Assembly (NCBI GenBank): GCA_036338025.1
Contig: JAYZDB010000045.1
Coordinates: 1 to 5,910 of the forward strand
From: JAYZDB01 sp036338025
GTDB lineage: Bacteria; Planctomycetota; UBA1135; UBA2386
Length of the DNA: 5,910 nt
Direction of reading: 5' to 3'
Under the pieces are notes generated by a model, which had not been told where the DNA came from, did not search any database, and saw only the letters and a list, made by a program, of their open reading frames with translations. Positions 1-5,910 of the stretch are shown here, piece by piece. Both the position numbers and the translations under genes were made by a program. Every line of letters begins with the position of its first letter. Position 1 is the stretch's first letter.

Positions 1-3000
1 GCCAACTACGTGGTCCCCAGGGAGCTCAAACCACCAAGGCCCGCGCGACCGCCGGCTGCGTCGGTCCAACCCGTCCCTACGGAGCCAAGGCAGGACCTGC
101 CTGCATCGCCGCGTCCAGCCGCCCCAACGGCGCACGAGGGCATGGTCTCTGAGGCCTTGCGTGCCAACCAGGAGAGCCTGGAGGCCCTTACCAAGTTGCA
201 ACAACAGACTGCAGAGTTGCACCGCAGGTTCCTGGAGAATCAAGAACAGGCGGCGCGCAACCTTGAGCAGTTGCTGGCCCGGCAGCAGTCAGGATTCGGT
301 ACCGGCCAGCTGGGCGATGGGTTCCCCCCAGCCAGCCCCTTGTCGGTCCCGAAGATCGCCACCCCGGTGCCTATGACCGAAGATGCCACCCCGGTGCTGC
401 TCGATGTGGTCGCCGAGAAGACCGGCTACCCGGTGGACATGTTGGAGCTTTCCATGGGGCTCGATTCCGATCTCGGTATCGATTCGATCAAGCGGGTGGA
501 GATCCTCTCCGCACTGCAAGACAAGTTGCCAGCCGCGCCAGCTGTCAAACCGGAACATCTCGGAGAGTTGACGACGCTCGGTCACATTGCTGATTTTCTG
601 AATGCAGGTGGCAGCGCGTCGATCACGGCCTCGACTGCTTCAGGGCTCAAGAGTGGCACGCCAGCCGCTGGCGAAACCAGTGGCATCGAATCGATCTTGC
701 TGGGCGTGGTTGCCGAGAAGACCGGTTACCCGGTGGACATGTTGGATCTTTCCATGGGTCTCGATGCAGACCTGGGGATCGACTCGATCAAGCGGGTGGA
801 GATCCTCTCCGCCTTGCAAGACCAACTTCCCGATGCGCCGATCGTCAAGCCCGAGCACCTCGGGGAATTGACCACCCTCGCCGACATCCTCGCATTTCTC
901 GGCCAGATCGAAACCGCTACCGGGAGTCAGTCAAGCTCAAGTGCAGAGGTGGCGACTCCCGCGACGGACACCGACCACCTGGCACAAGTGGTGTTGGCGA
1001 TCGTGGCCGACAAGACCGGTTATCCAGCGGAGATGTTGGAGCTATCCATGGGTCTGGATGCGGACCTGGGAATCGATTCGATCAAGCGGGTGGAGATCCT
1101 GTCGGCGGTGCAGGAACAGCTACCCGATGCGCCGGTTGTCAAACCCGAGCACCTCGGAGAATTGCAGACCCTGCAGCACATCATCGAGTTTCTCGCCTGC
1201 GTTCCGGCCCAGGTGTCCGACCCGATCGCGGAGTCTGCCAGGCCCGTTGTGCAACCGCCCGTCAAGCCCGGCATCACTCGCCTGGTGGTGGCGCGCCGGC
1301 AGATCGAGGTCAGTGCCGAGGTTGTCAGCGATCTGCCCGCACGCGCCCTGGTCTGGGTGACCCGTACCGATGATGGCTTATCGCAGGCAATCGTCGAACG
1401 CTTGCGCCAACTCGGCGTCAAGGCTGATGAGGTTGAGCGTACGACCAGGTCTGAGCCACCCGGCGAATTGTCCGGCCTGATCGTGGTAGCGGATGCGACG
1501 CCCCAAGCCAGATTCTTGCACGAGTCCTTTGCCGTCACGCGCCATTGCGCAGCCCGTCTTCGCCAGACCGGGGAGCAAGGTGATGCACGCTACGTAACCG
1601 TCAGTCGGCTGGATGGCAGTTTTGGGCTACGCGGTCTGGGCGGCGAGAATGTCCTCTCGGGTGGACTCGCCGGTCTCGCCAAGACGGTTAGCCACGAATG
1701 GCCGCAAGTGGGCGCACGGGCACTCGACATCGACGGCACGGAAACAGACTCGGATTGGCTCGCGGAACGGATCGCGGCGCAGTTTCTGGCGGATGTCGAC
1801 CACCGCGAGCTTGGTATCAGTCGACAAGGCGCCTGCGTGCTCGAGACCCTGCCCGAGGATCTGCCGCCACTGGGAACCGACTATCCGGCGGTCCTGACTG
1901 GCGAGGATGTGGTACTGATCACTGGCGGAGCCCGGGGTGTCACTGCAGAAGTCGCGGTTGCGCTGGCTGCTGCGTTTGGTCCACGCCTGGTACTGATCGG
2001 GCGAAGTCCGGCGCCAACTCCTGAACCCGAGTGGCTCCGTGACTTGCAGGATGACACCTCGATCAAGCAGGCGATCCTCGAACAGTCTCGCGTGGATGAC
2101 CCAGACGCCCAACTCACCCCCAAGAACCTCAATGAGCGTTTTGCTTCGATCACCAACAACCGTGAGATTCTACGCAACGTCTCGCGGATGGAGGACGCAG
2201 GTTCAACGGTGGTCTACCACTCCGTAGATGTTCGTGACCCGGCTGCCTTGGCGGCGTGTTTCGAAACGGTCAGGAATCAACAGGGACCGGTCAGCGGATT
2301 GATTCACGGCGCCGGCGTGCTGGCGGATAGCTACATCTCAGACAAGACCGACGAGGAATTCGCGCGAGTACTCGCAACCAAGGTCGACGGCGCACAGGCC
2401 TTGCTGACCACCTTGCGCACCGACAACCTCAAAGTGATCGTGCAGTTCGCGTCCTCGACAGCGCGCTATGGCCGTACCGGTCAGGCTGATTACGCGGTCG
2501 CCAACGAGGTGCTCAACAAGTTGGCTCAGAGGGAGTCCCGCCAACGACCGGACTGCCGGATTGTGTCGGTCAACTGGGGCCCGTGGGATGGTGGGATGGT
2601 GACCCCGGCTCTGCGCGAGATGTTCGCTGACGAGGGTATCTCGGTGATCGACCAGTCGGTCGGGGCTGAGTATCTGGTTCAGGAGCTGTGCAACCCAGGT
2701 GGTTCGGTGGAAGTCGTGATACTCGGCCAGGGCTCAGTGGTGCCGGCCTACGAGGAGAGTGAGTCCGTGCTGGTACCCGCCCTCAGTGCCCTGCCTGAGT
2801 TGCCGACGATTCTGGAACGCCGTCTCTGCATCGAAGACCACCCAGTCCTGGCCTCACACATACTGGATGGCAAGGCAGTGCTACCGGCGGCGGTGATCAT
2901 CGAGTTGCTCGGACATGGTGCACTGCATGGCAACCCGGGCCTGCGCCTGCTGGGATTTCATGACCTGCGGGTCTTCAAGGGTGTCCTCTTGAGCGCTGAT

Positions 3001-3684
3001 GAGACTTGCGACTTGCGGATTTGCGCGGATCAGGCGCAGAAGCGGGACGGTACGTTCTCCGTCGTTACGGAACTCTGCTCCTCCGATCCCGAGGGTGCAC
3101 GCACCCTGCACGCCCGCGCCACTATCGATCTCGGAACCACCCACGAAATCGCACCGCGCGCCGCCCCAGCCGCTGTTCTGCCGCCGTATCCCCTCAGCAT
3201 CGAGGAGGCTTACCGGGACGAGTTGTTCCACGGGACCTTGTTACAGGGTCTGAGCTCGATCAGTGGTTGCTCTACCGACGATGGTCCGGACGTCGGCATC
3301 ATCGCCCATTGTCAGTCAGCCCCGGCTCCCAAGGAGTGGATTCACCACCCGCTGCGCAGCCGTTGGATCGCGGACCCCCTGGCGATCGACTGTGGATTCC
3401 AATTGATGATCTTGTGGAGCCTCCGCGCCAACGGGCAGGGTTCTTTGCCGGTCAGCATCGGTCATTACCAACAGTTCGTGAACGCCTTCGGGTCCGATGG
3501 CGTACGCATCGAGATCCGGGTGAAGACCAACGCACCCGGCAAAGTGATCGCCGACATCGATTGGCTTGATCACAAGGGTGACCTGCTGGCTCGGATGACG
3601 GATTACGAATGCGTCGTCGACGCCTCGCTCAGCAGGGCTTTCAAAAGGAACTCCCTGGAGTCCAGCACCGCCGTACGCCGATGA
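1..3684 (+). CDS. pfaA: PfaA/Pfa2-like polyunsaturated fatty acid synthase subunit, C-terminal part (ACP x3 - KR - DH), 5' partial
   Basis: The frame is open from base 1 to a TGA at 3682-3684, giving 1,227 residues; the true start lies upstream. Residues below are counted from the first codon of the window. Domain order is: Pro/Ala-rich linker (about 7-46), helical segment with LHRRFLENQ (73-81), three ACPs (about 130-399; Ser162, Ser262 and Ser360 in DSIKR), ketoreductase (about 426-907; GGARGVT at 642-648, Lys794, Ser818, Tyr831, Asn835), and a C-terminal hot-dog dehydratase (about 931-1213; His953 in HxxxGxxxxP, Asp1130 in DxxxQ). This order matches the part of PfaA that follows its KS and AT domains. 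The protein would act in the cytoplasm, carrying the acyl chain on the ACPs, reducing beta-keto groups and dehydrating beta-hydroxyacyl groups. All visible catalytic residues are intact. The next gene overlaps it by 4 bases and encodes a partner subunit. The family is clear; the product is not, and a related secondary-lipid or glycolipid synthase (HglE-like) is the main alternative. Confidence 0.9.
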   Translation, partial: ANYVVPRELKPPRPARPPAASVQPVPTEPRQDLPASPRPAAPTAHEGMVSEALRANQESLEALTKLQQQTAELHRRFLENQEQAARNLEQLLARQQSGFGTGQLGDGFPPASPLSVPKIATPVPMTEDATPVLLDVVAEKTGYPVDMLELSMGLDSDLGIDSIKRVEILSALQDKLPAAPAVKPEHLGELTTLGHIADFLNAGGSASITASTASGLKSGTPAAGETSGIESILLGVVAEKTGYPVDMLDLSMGLDADLGIDSIKRVEILSALQDQLPDAPIVKPEHLGELTTLADILAFLGQIETATGSQSSSSAEVATPATDTDHLAQVVLAIVADKTGYPAEMLELSMGLDADLGIDSIKRVEILSAVQEQLPDAPVVKPEHLGELQTLQHIIEFLACVPAQVSDPIAESARPVVQPPVKPGITRLVVARRQIEVSAEVVSDLPARALVWVTRTDDGLSQAIVERLRQLGVKADEVERTTRSEPPGELSGLIVVADATPQARFLHESFAVTRHCAARLRQTGEQGDARYVTVSRLDGSFGLRGLGGENVLSGGLAGLAKTVSHEWPQVGARALDIDGTETDSDWLAERIAAQFLADVDHRELGISRQGACVLETLPEDLPPLGTDYPAVLTGEDVVLITGGARGVTAEVAVALAAAFGPRLVLIGRSPAPTPEPEWLRDLQDDTSIKQAILEQSRVDDPDAQLTPKNLNERFASITNNREILRNVSRMEDAGSTVVYHSVDVRDPAALAACFETVRNQQGPVSGLIHGAGVLADSYISDKTDEEFARVLATKVDGAQALLTTLRTDNLKVIVQFASSTARYGRTGQADYAVANEVLNKLAQRESRQRPDCRIVSVNWGPWDGGMVTPALREMFADEGISVIDQSVGAEYLVQELCNPGGSVEVVILGQGSVVPAYEESESVLVPALSALPELPTILERRLCIEDHPVLASHILDGKAVLPAAVIIELLGHGALHGNPGLRLLGFHDLRVFKGVLLSADETCDLRICADQAQKRDGTFSVVTELCSSDPEGARTLHARATIDLGTTHEIAPRAAPAAVLPPYPLSIEEAYRDELFHGTLLQGLSSISGCSTDDGPDVGIIAHCQSAPAPKEWIHHPLRSRWIADPLAIDCGFQLMILWSLRANGQGSLPVSIGHYQQFVNAFGSDGVRIEIRVKTNAPGKVIADIDWLDHKGDLLARMTDYECVVDASLSRAFKRNSLESSTAVRR
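19..288 (+). other. Pro/Ala-rich linker and helical HxxFLENQ segment between AT and ACPs
   Basis: Bases 19-138 encode a low-complexity stretch rich in Pro, Ala and Arg, a typical flexible inter-domain linker. Bases 142-288 encode a Glu/Gln/Leu-rich segment with helical character, containing LHRRFLENQ at 217-243. A similar LHxxFLExQ element precedes the ACP array in PfaA-type proteins (recalled family knowledge), so it helps place the protein in that family and implies that the acyltransferase lies just upstream of the window. Its role is not known to me; it may be a docking or dimerisation helix. Confidence 0.6.
388..1197 (+). repeat. Three tandem acyl carrier protein (ACP) domains
   Basis: Three copies lie at about 388-600, 688-900 and 976-1197. 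Each has LGIDSIKRVEIL, in which the Ser is the expected 4'-phosphopantetheine attachment site (codons at 484, 784 and 1078), and each ends in VKPEHLGEL plus a helix. The serines are 300 and 294 bases apart. My hand alignment over a 68-residue core gives 58 identities between copies 1 and 2 and 53 between copies 2 and 3. The copies are joined by short linkers rich in Ser, Thr, Ala and Gly (601-687 and 901-975). Tandem ACPs of this type are a hallmark of PUFA synthases; three is at the low end, since known arrays are often four to nine. Confidence 0.95.
1276..2720 (+). other. Ketoreductase domain (structural half plus catalytic Rossmann half)
   Basis: Bases of about 1276-1900 encode the divergent non-catalytic half (TRLVVARR onward, including GLRGLGGENVLSGGLAGLAKT). 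The NADPH-binding half starts at 1903 with DVVLITGGARGVTAE; GGARGVT is the Pfa-type form of the nucleotide-binding loop. The catalytic set is complete: Lys (2380) in ATKVDGA, Ser (2452) in FASSTARYG, Tyr (2491) and Asn (2503) in YAVAN. VNWGPWDGGM near 2569 is the usual late KR motif. An insert between the first strands (about 2023-2205) is long and rich in charged residues; a similar insert occurs in PfaA ketoreductases as I recall them. The domain is predicted to reduce beta-ketoacyl-ACP to beta-hydroxyacyl-ACP. Confidence 0.9.
2790..3640 (+). other. C-terminal PKS-type dehydratase (hot-dog) domain
   Basis: After the KR, bases 2836-2886 encode DHPVLASHILDGKAVLP, which contains the HxxxGxxxxP signature (His codon at 2857, Gly at 2869, Pro at 2884). 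The second catalytic motif is DPLAIDCGFQ, with Asp at 3388 and Gln at 3400, matching the DxxxQ/H form. Both halves of a double hot-dog dehydratase are therefore present and look active. The domain would remove water from beta-hydroxyacyl-ACP. It differs from the FabA-like dehydratases normally found in PfaC, so it probably handles a different chain length or position; that is inference. Confidence 0.8.
3681..3684 (+). promoter_or_regulatory. ATGA stop-start overlap coupling the two synthase genes
   Basis: The ATG of the second gene (3681-3683) overlaps the TGA of the first (3682-3684). The nearest purine-rich stretches upstream (CTGGAG at 3655-3660 and AAAAGGAA at 3643-3650) are about 20 or more bases away, too far for a normal ribosome binding site. 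Initiation by a terminating ribosome is therefore likely, which would keep the two subunits in matched amounts. Confidence 0.8.
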
Positions 3685-5910
3685 CCTGCCGTCCACCCGT
3701 CGCGATCGTCGGCATCGGGGGCCTGTTTCCCGATTCACCCGACTTGGAGACGTTTTGGAAGCATGTGCGGGACGGCGTGGACACTTCCAGGGAGGTCCCC
3801 GAAGGTCGCTGGGTCCTGCCAGCGGAGCAGGCCTTTGATCCCGAGAAGGGCGCGCCGGACAAGGTCTATTCGACCCGCGCCTGCTTCCTCGAGGACATCG
3901 AACTCGACCTGCGTGGCCTGGCCATCGACCCTGATGTAGCGGCCCGTCTGGATCCCATGGTGCAGATTACCCTGCACGCTGGCGCCGCCGCCTGGCGCGA
4001 TGCCCGGACCGAGGGGCTCGATCGCAGTCGAGTAGGGGTGATCCTCGGCAACATCGCACTGCCGACCGAGAGTACCTCGAAGATGGCCGACTGGATCCTG
4101 GGTCGGGGCTACGCGAACGAGTTGTTCTCGGGTCAGCGTGCACTGCAGCCTGAGCATTGCGTTCAACCTCAAGCCAACCTCAATCGATATGTCACCGGTT
4201 TGCCGGCTGGGGTTCTCGCACGTGCACTGGGTCTCGGCGCGGGTCACTTCACCTTGGACGCCGCCTGTGCTTCCTCGTTGTTCGCCCTCAAGCACGCAGT
4301 CGACGAGTTGCAGGCCGGTCGTGCGGACGCGATGTTGAGCGGCGGACTCTCGCGACCGGACTGCTTGTATACGCAGATGGGGTTCGCGCAGCTGTTGGCC
4401 TTGTCCCCGAGTGGGCATTGTTCGCCATTTGATCAAAAGGGCGATGGTCTCGTGGTTGGTGAAGGCGCCGGCATCGTAGTTCTCAAGCGGCTTGATGACG
4501 CCGTCGCCGCGGGCGACGAGATCCACGCGGTGATTCGGGGTATCGGATTGTCGAACGATGTCGACGGCAACCTTCTGGCACCCAGCGTTGAAGGTCAATT
4601 GCGGGCGATGCGTGCAGCCTACCACCATGCCGGGTGGCAACCGTCGAGTGTTGACCTGATCGAGTGCCACGCTACCGGCACGCCAGTCGGGGATGCGGTC
4701 GAACTTGAGAGCCTGCGAGAGTTGTGGGGTGACTGTGCCTTCGATGTCGGTCAGTGCACCATCGGTTCGGTGAAATCCAATGTCGGACACCTGCTCACCG
4801 GTGCAGGTGCCGCGGGACTGGTAAAGGTCTTGCTTGCGATGCGCGAAGGCGTGCTGCCACCCACCGCCAATTTTGAGACTGCTGGTGACGGGATCGAACT
4901 GTCGGAGTCGCCGTTCCAGGTCCGTAAGACTGCTGCCGACTGGCCGCAACGAGATGGTAACCCACGCCGAGCGGCCGTCAGCGGATTCGGGTTCGGCGGC
5001 ACCAATGCGCACGTACTGCTGGAGGAGTGGAATCCAGAGGCTGTGTCTCCGGCAGCGGTTCCGAGCCCCGATGGCGACAGCATCGTGATCGTGGGCATGG
5101 CAGCTCGCTGCGGTGACCTCGATGACCTGCAGGCGGTGCAACATCGGATGCTCGGCGGCGCTGTCGAGCATCCGATCTCCGAAAAGCAGAACTTCTTCGG
5201 CCAGGCTGACCCGCCGAAGGGCTGGTTCCTCGAGGACATCGAAGTCCGCAGCGGTCGGTTCCGCATTCCCCCAACCGAGATTGCCGAGACCTTGCCGCAG
5301 CAACTCCTGATGCTCGATGTTGCTGACCAGGCTTTGCGGGATGCTGAAGTCGACTCCCTCGACCGACTGCAAATCGGGGTGTTCATCGGGATCAGTCTCG
5401 ATCTGAACACGACCAACTACCATCTACGCTGGGCCTTGCGGGCCCGAGCCGCGGAGTATGCCCGCGCGCTCGGTATGGAGTCGGATGGCGCCGACTTCGA
5501 CAGCTGGGTTGATGCGCTGTGCGATGGTCTTGGTGCGCCGCTCAACGCGAATCGGGTGATGGGCAACCTCGGAGGCATCGTCGCCAGTCGGGTGGCGCGT
5601 GAATTTGGTCTGGGCGGTCCGAGCTACGTCTTGTCCTCAGAAGAGAGTTCCGGACTCACGGCGCTTACGGCAGCCGTGCGAGGCCTCGCCCTCGGTGATC
5701 TGTCGGCTGCACTGGTCGGTGCCGTGGACCTGCCGTCCGACGTGCGTGCCGTTATCGCTACCGACGGCGATCGCTCGTACGAACGTGACGGACGGGTACG
5801 CCCCTTTGACCGTGCTGCGGCTGGGACTCTCCCCGGCGACGGCGCCGCCTGCGTCATCCTGAAGCGCCGTTGTGATGCTGAGCGCGACGGTGATCGGATC
5901 TACGCAACCG
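3681..5910 (+). CDS. pfaC: PfaC/Pfa3-like subunit, N-terminal part (KS - chain-length-factor-like KS), 3' partial
   Basis: The frame is open from the ATG at 3681 to the right edge (743 complete codons), with no stop. The start is supported because the ketosynthase core VAIVGIGGLFP begins six residues after this Met. A typical ketosynthase follows: Cys196 in LDAACASSL, His330 in ECHATGT, Lys365 and His370 in KSNVGH, and GFGFGGTNAH at its C-terminal end. After a short linker a second ketosynthase fold begins near residue 465 (SIVIVGMAA). At its nucleophile position it reads VLSSEESSGL, so it lacks the Cys. A KS followed by a chain-length-factor-like KS is the N-terminal layout of PfaC/Pfa3, whose later part normally carries dehydratases. 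The protein would perform the Claisen condensations using chains held on the ACPs of the upstream subunit. It lies 4 bases inside the preceding gene and has no good Shine-Dalgarno sequence, so translational coupling is likely. Alternatives are HglC-like or other iterative PKS subunits. Confidence 0.87.
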   Translation, partial: MTCRPPVAIVGIGGLFPDSPDLETFWKHVRDGVDTSREVPEGRWVLPAEQAFDPEKGAPDKVYSTRACFLEDIELDLRGLAIDPDVAARLDPMVQITLHAGAAAWRDARTEGLDRSRVGVILGNIALPTESTSKMADWILGRGYANELFSGQRALQPEHCVQPQANLNRYVTGLPAGVLARALGLGAGHFTLDAACASSLFALKHAVDELQAGRADAMLSGGLSRPDCLYTQMGFAQLLALSPSGHCSPFDQKGDGLVVGEGAGIVVLKRLDDAVAAGDEIHAVIRGIGLSNDVDGNLLAPSVEGQLRAMRAAYHHAGWQPSSVDLIECHATGTPVGDAVELESLRELWGDCAFDVGQCTIGSVKSNVGHLLTGAGAAGLVKVLLAMREGVLPPTANFETAGDGIELSESPFQVRKTAADWPQRDGNPRRAAVSGFGFGGTNAHVLLEEWNPEAVSPAAVPSPDGDSIVIVGMAARCGDLDDLQAVQHRMLGGAVEHPISEKQNFFGQADPPKGWFLEDIEVRSGRFRIPPTEIAETLPQQLLMLDVADQALRDAEVDSLDRLQIGVFIGISLDLNTTNYHLRWALRARAAEYARALGMESDGADFDSWVDALCDGLGAPLNANRVMGNLGGIVASRVAREFGLGGPSYVLSSEESSGLTALTAAVRGLALGDLSAALVGAVDLPSDVRAVIATDGDRSYERDGRVRPFDRAAAGTLPGDGAACVILKRRCDAERDGDRIYAT
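3699..5030 (+). other. Catalytic beta-ketoacyl synthase (KS) domain of the second subunit
   Basis: The domain runs from VAIVGIGGLFP to GFGFGGTNAHVLLEEW. The nucleophile Cys (codon 4266) sits in LDAACASSLFALK. The two catalytic histidines are at 4668 (HATGT) and 4788 (SNVGH), with the conserved Lys at 4773. VYSTRACFLEDIELD (from about 3864) and LDPMVQITLHAGAAAW (from about 3948) are typical of the N-terminal half. It is predicted to catalyse decarboxylative condensation of malonyl units with the acyl chain. Confidence 0.93.
5073..5910 (+). other. Chain-length-factor-like second KS domain, Cys replaced by Glu, truncated by window edge
   Basis: A second KS fold starts with SIVIVGMAA (about 5079) and proceeds through PQQLLMLDVADQAL, IGVFIGISLDLNTTNYHLRWAL and PFDRAAAGTLPGDGAACVILKR (from 5802), which parallels PFDQKGDGLVVGEGAGIVVLKR in the first KS. 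An ungapped comparison of SYVLSSEESSGLTAL with HFTLDAACASSLFAL places Glu655 (codon 5643) on the catalytic Cys. Chain-length factors of type II PKS and the CLF domain of PfaC likewise lack the Cys. The domain should therefore be non-condensing and pair with the active KS. Its C-terminal third, with the HATGT and NVGH equivalents, is outside the window. Confidence 0.8.

Noticed and set aside
388..1197. Direct repeats considered as a CRISPR array or mobile-element repeat
   Set aside because: The 300/294-base periodicity is fully explained by in-frame tandem ACP domains; the spacers between the identical cores are themselves conserved protein-coding sequence.
1627..2112. A 161-codon minus-strand frame opposite the ketoreductase, with similar frames at 1020-1538 and 3316-3738
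   Set aside because: They overlap the confidently assigned synthase gene, show no domain, and have no plausible promoter or ribosome binding site that I can see.
3006..3569. A 187-codon plus-strand frame inside the dehydratase region
   Set aside because: It is a shifted frame within the dehydratase coding sequence, Arg- and Pro-rich, with no family resemblance.
3600..3720. Possible terminator or promoter between the two genes
   Set aside because: The genes overlap by 4 bases and I see no stem-loop with a T-run and no convincing -35/-10 pair; the region is coding on both sides.
3735..5423. A 562-codon open frame on the minus strand opposite the KS domain
   Set aside because: It lies entirely antisense to an unambiguous ketosynthase with all its motifs. 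Its translation has no recognisable domain and is rich in Arg, Gln and His as expected from reading a GC-biased gene backwards. Long antisense frames are common in high-GC coding DNA.
1..5910. A separate novel defence or mobile system
   Set aside because: The two synthase genes account for the whole window on the plus strand; there is no unexplained non-coding stretch and no transposase, nuclease or helicase motif.

Overview
The window (5,910 bases, high GC by eye, coding throughout on the + strand) is an interior piece of a multi-domain fatty-acid/polyketide synthase operon of the Pfa type. This is the iterative, PUFA-synthase-like family, which also includes the 'secondary lipid' synthases. 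Two very large genes are present and both are cut by the window edges. Nothing here fixes the taxon. Composition, and the direct joining of a PfaA-like gene to a PfaC-like gene, suggest a high-GC bacterium with the compact organisation described for myxobacteria and similar groups rather than the Shewanella-type pfaA-pfaB-pfaC-pfaD order. That is inference.

Bases 1-3684 hold the C-terminal 1,227 residues of a PfaA/Pfa2-like protein. In order these are: a Pro/Ala-rich linker, a short helical segment with an LHRRFLENQ motif, three tandem acyl carrier protein domains (388-1197, each with a DSIKR phosphopantetheine site), a ketoreductase with an N-terminal structural half (about 1276-1900) and a catalytic half (about 1903-2720), and a hot-dog dehydratase (about 2790-3640). 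The ketosynthase and acyltransferase expected in front of the ACPs lie upstream of the window.

The first gene stops at 3684 and the second starts at 3681 (ATGA overlap), so they are almost certainly co-transcribed and translationally coupled. Bases 3681-5910 encode the first 743 residues of a PfaC/Pfa3-like protein. It has a complete ketosynthase with its Cys-His-His triad, followed by a second ketosynthase fold whose nucleophile position carries Glu instead of Cys, that is, a chain-length-factor-like domain. The rest of this protein, expected to include further dehydratase domains, lies beyond the right edge.

Together the two proteins would form a mega-synthase. The ACPs carry the growing chain, KS plus the chain-length-factor-like domain condense, KR reduces the beta-keto group and DH removes water. 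An enoyl reductase (PfaD/Pfa1) and a phosphopantetheinyl transferase would be needed but are not in the window. The product (a long-chain polyunsaturated fatty acid or another specialised lipid) cannot be read from this piece. No RNA genes, mobile elements, CRISPR arrays or terminators were seen, and there is no intergenic DNA.
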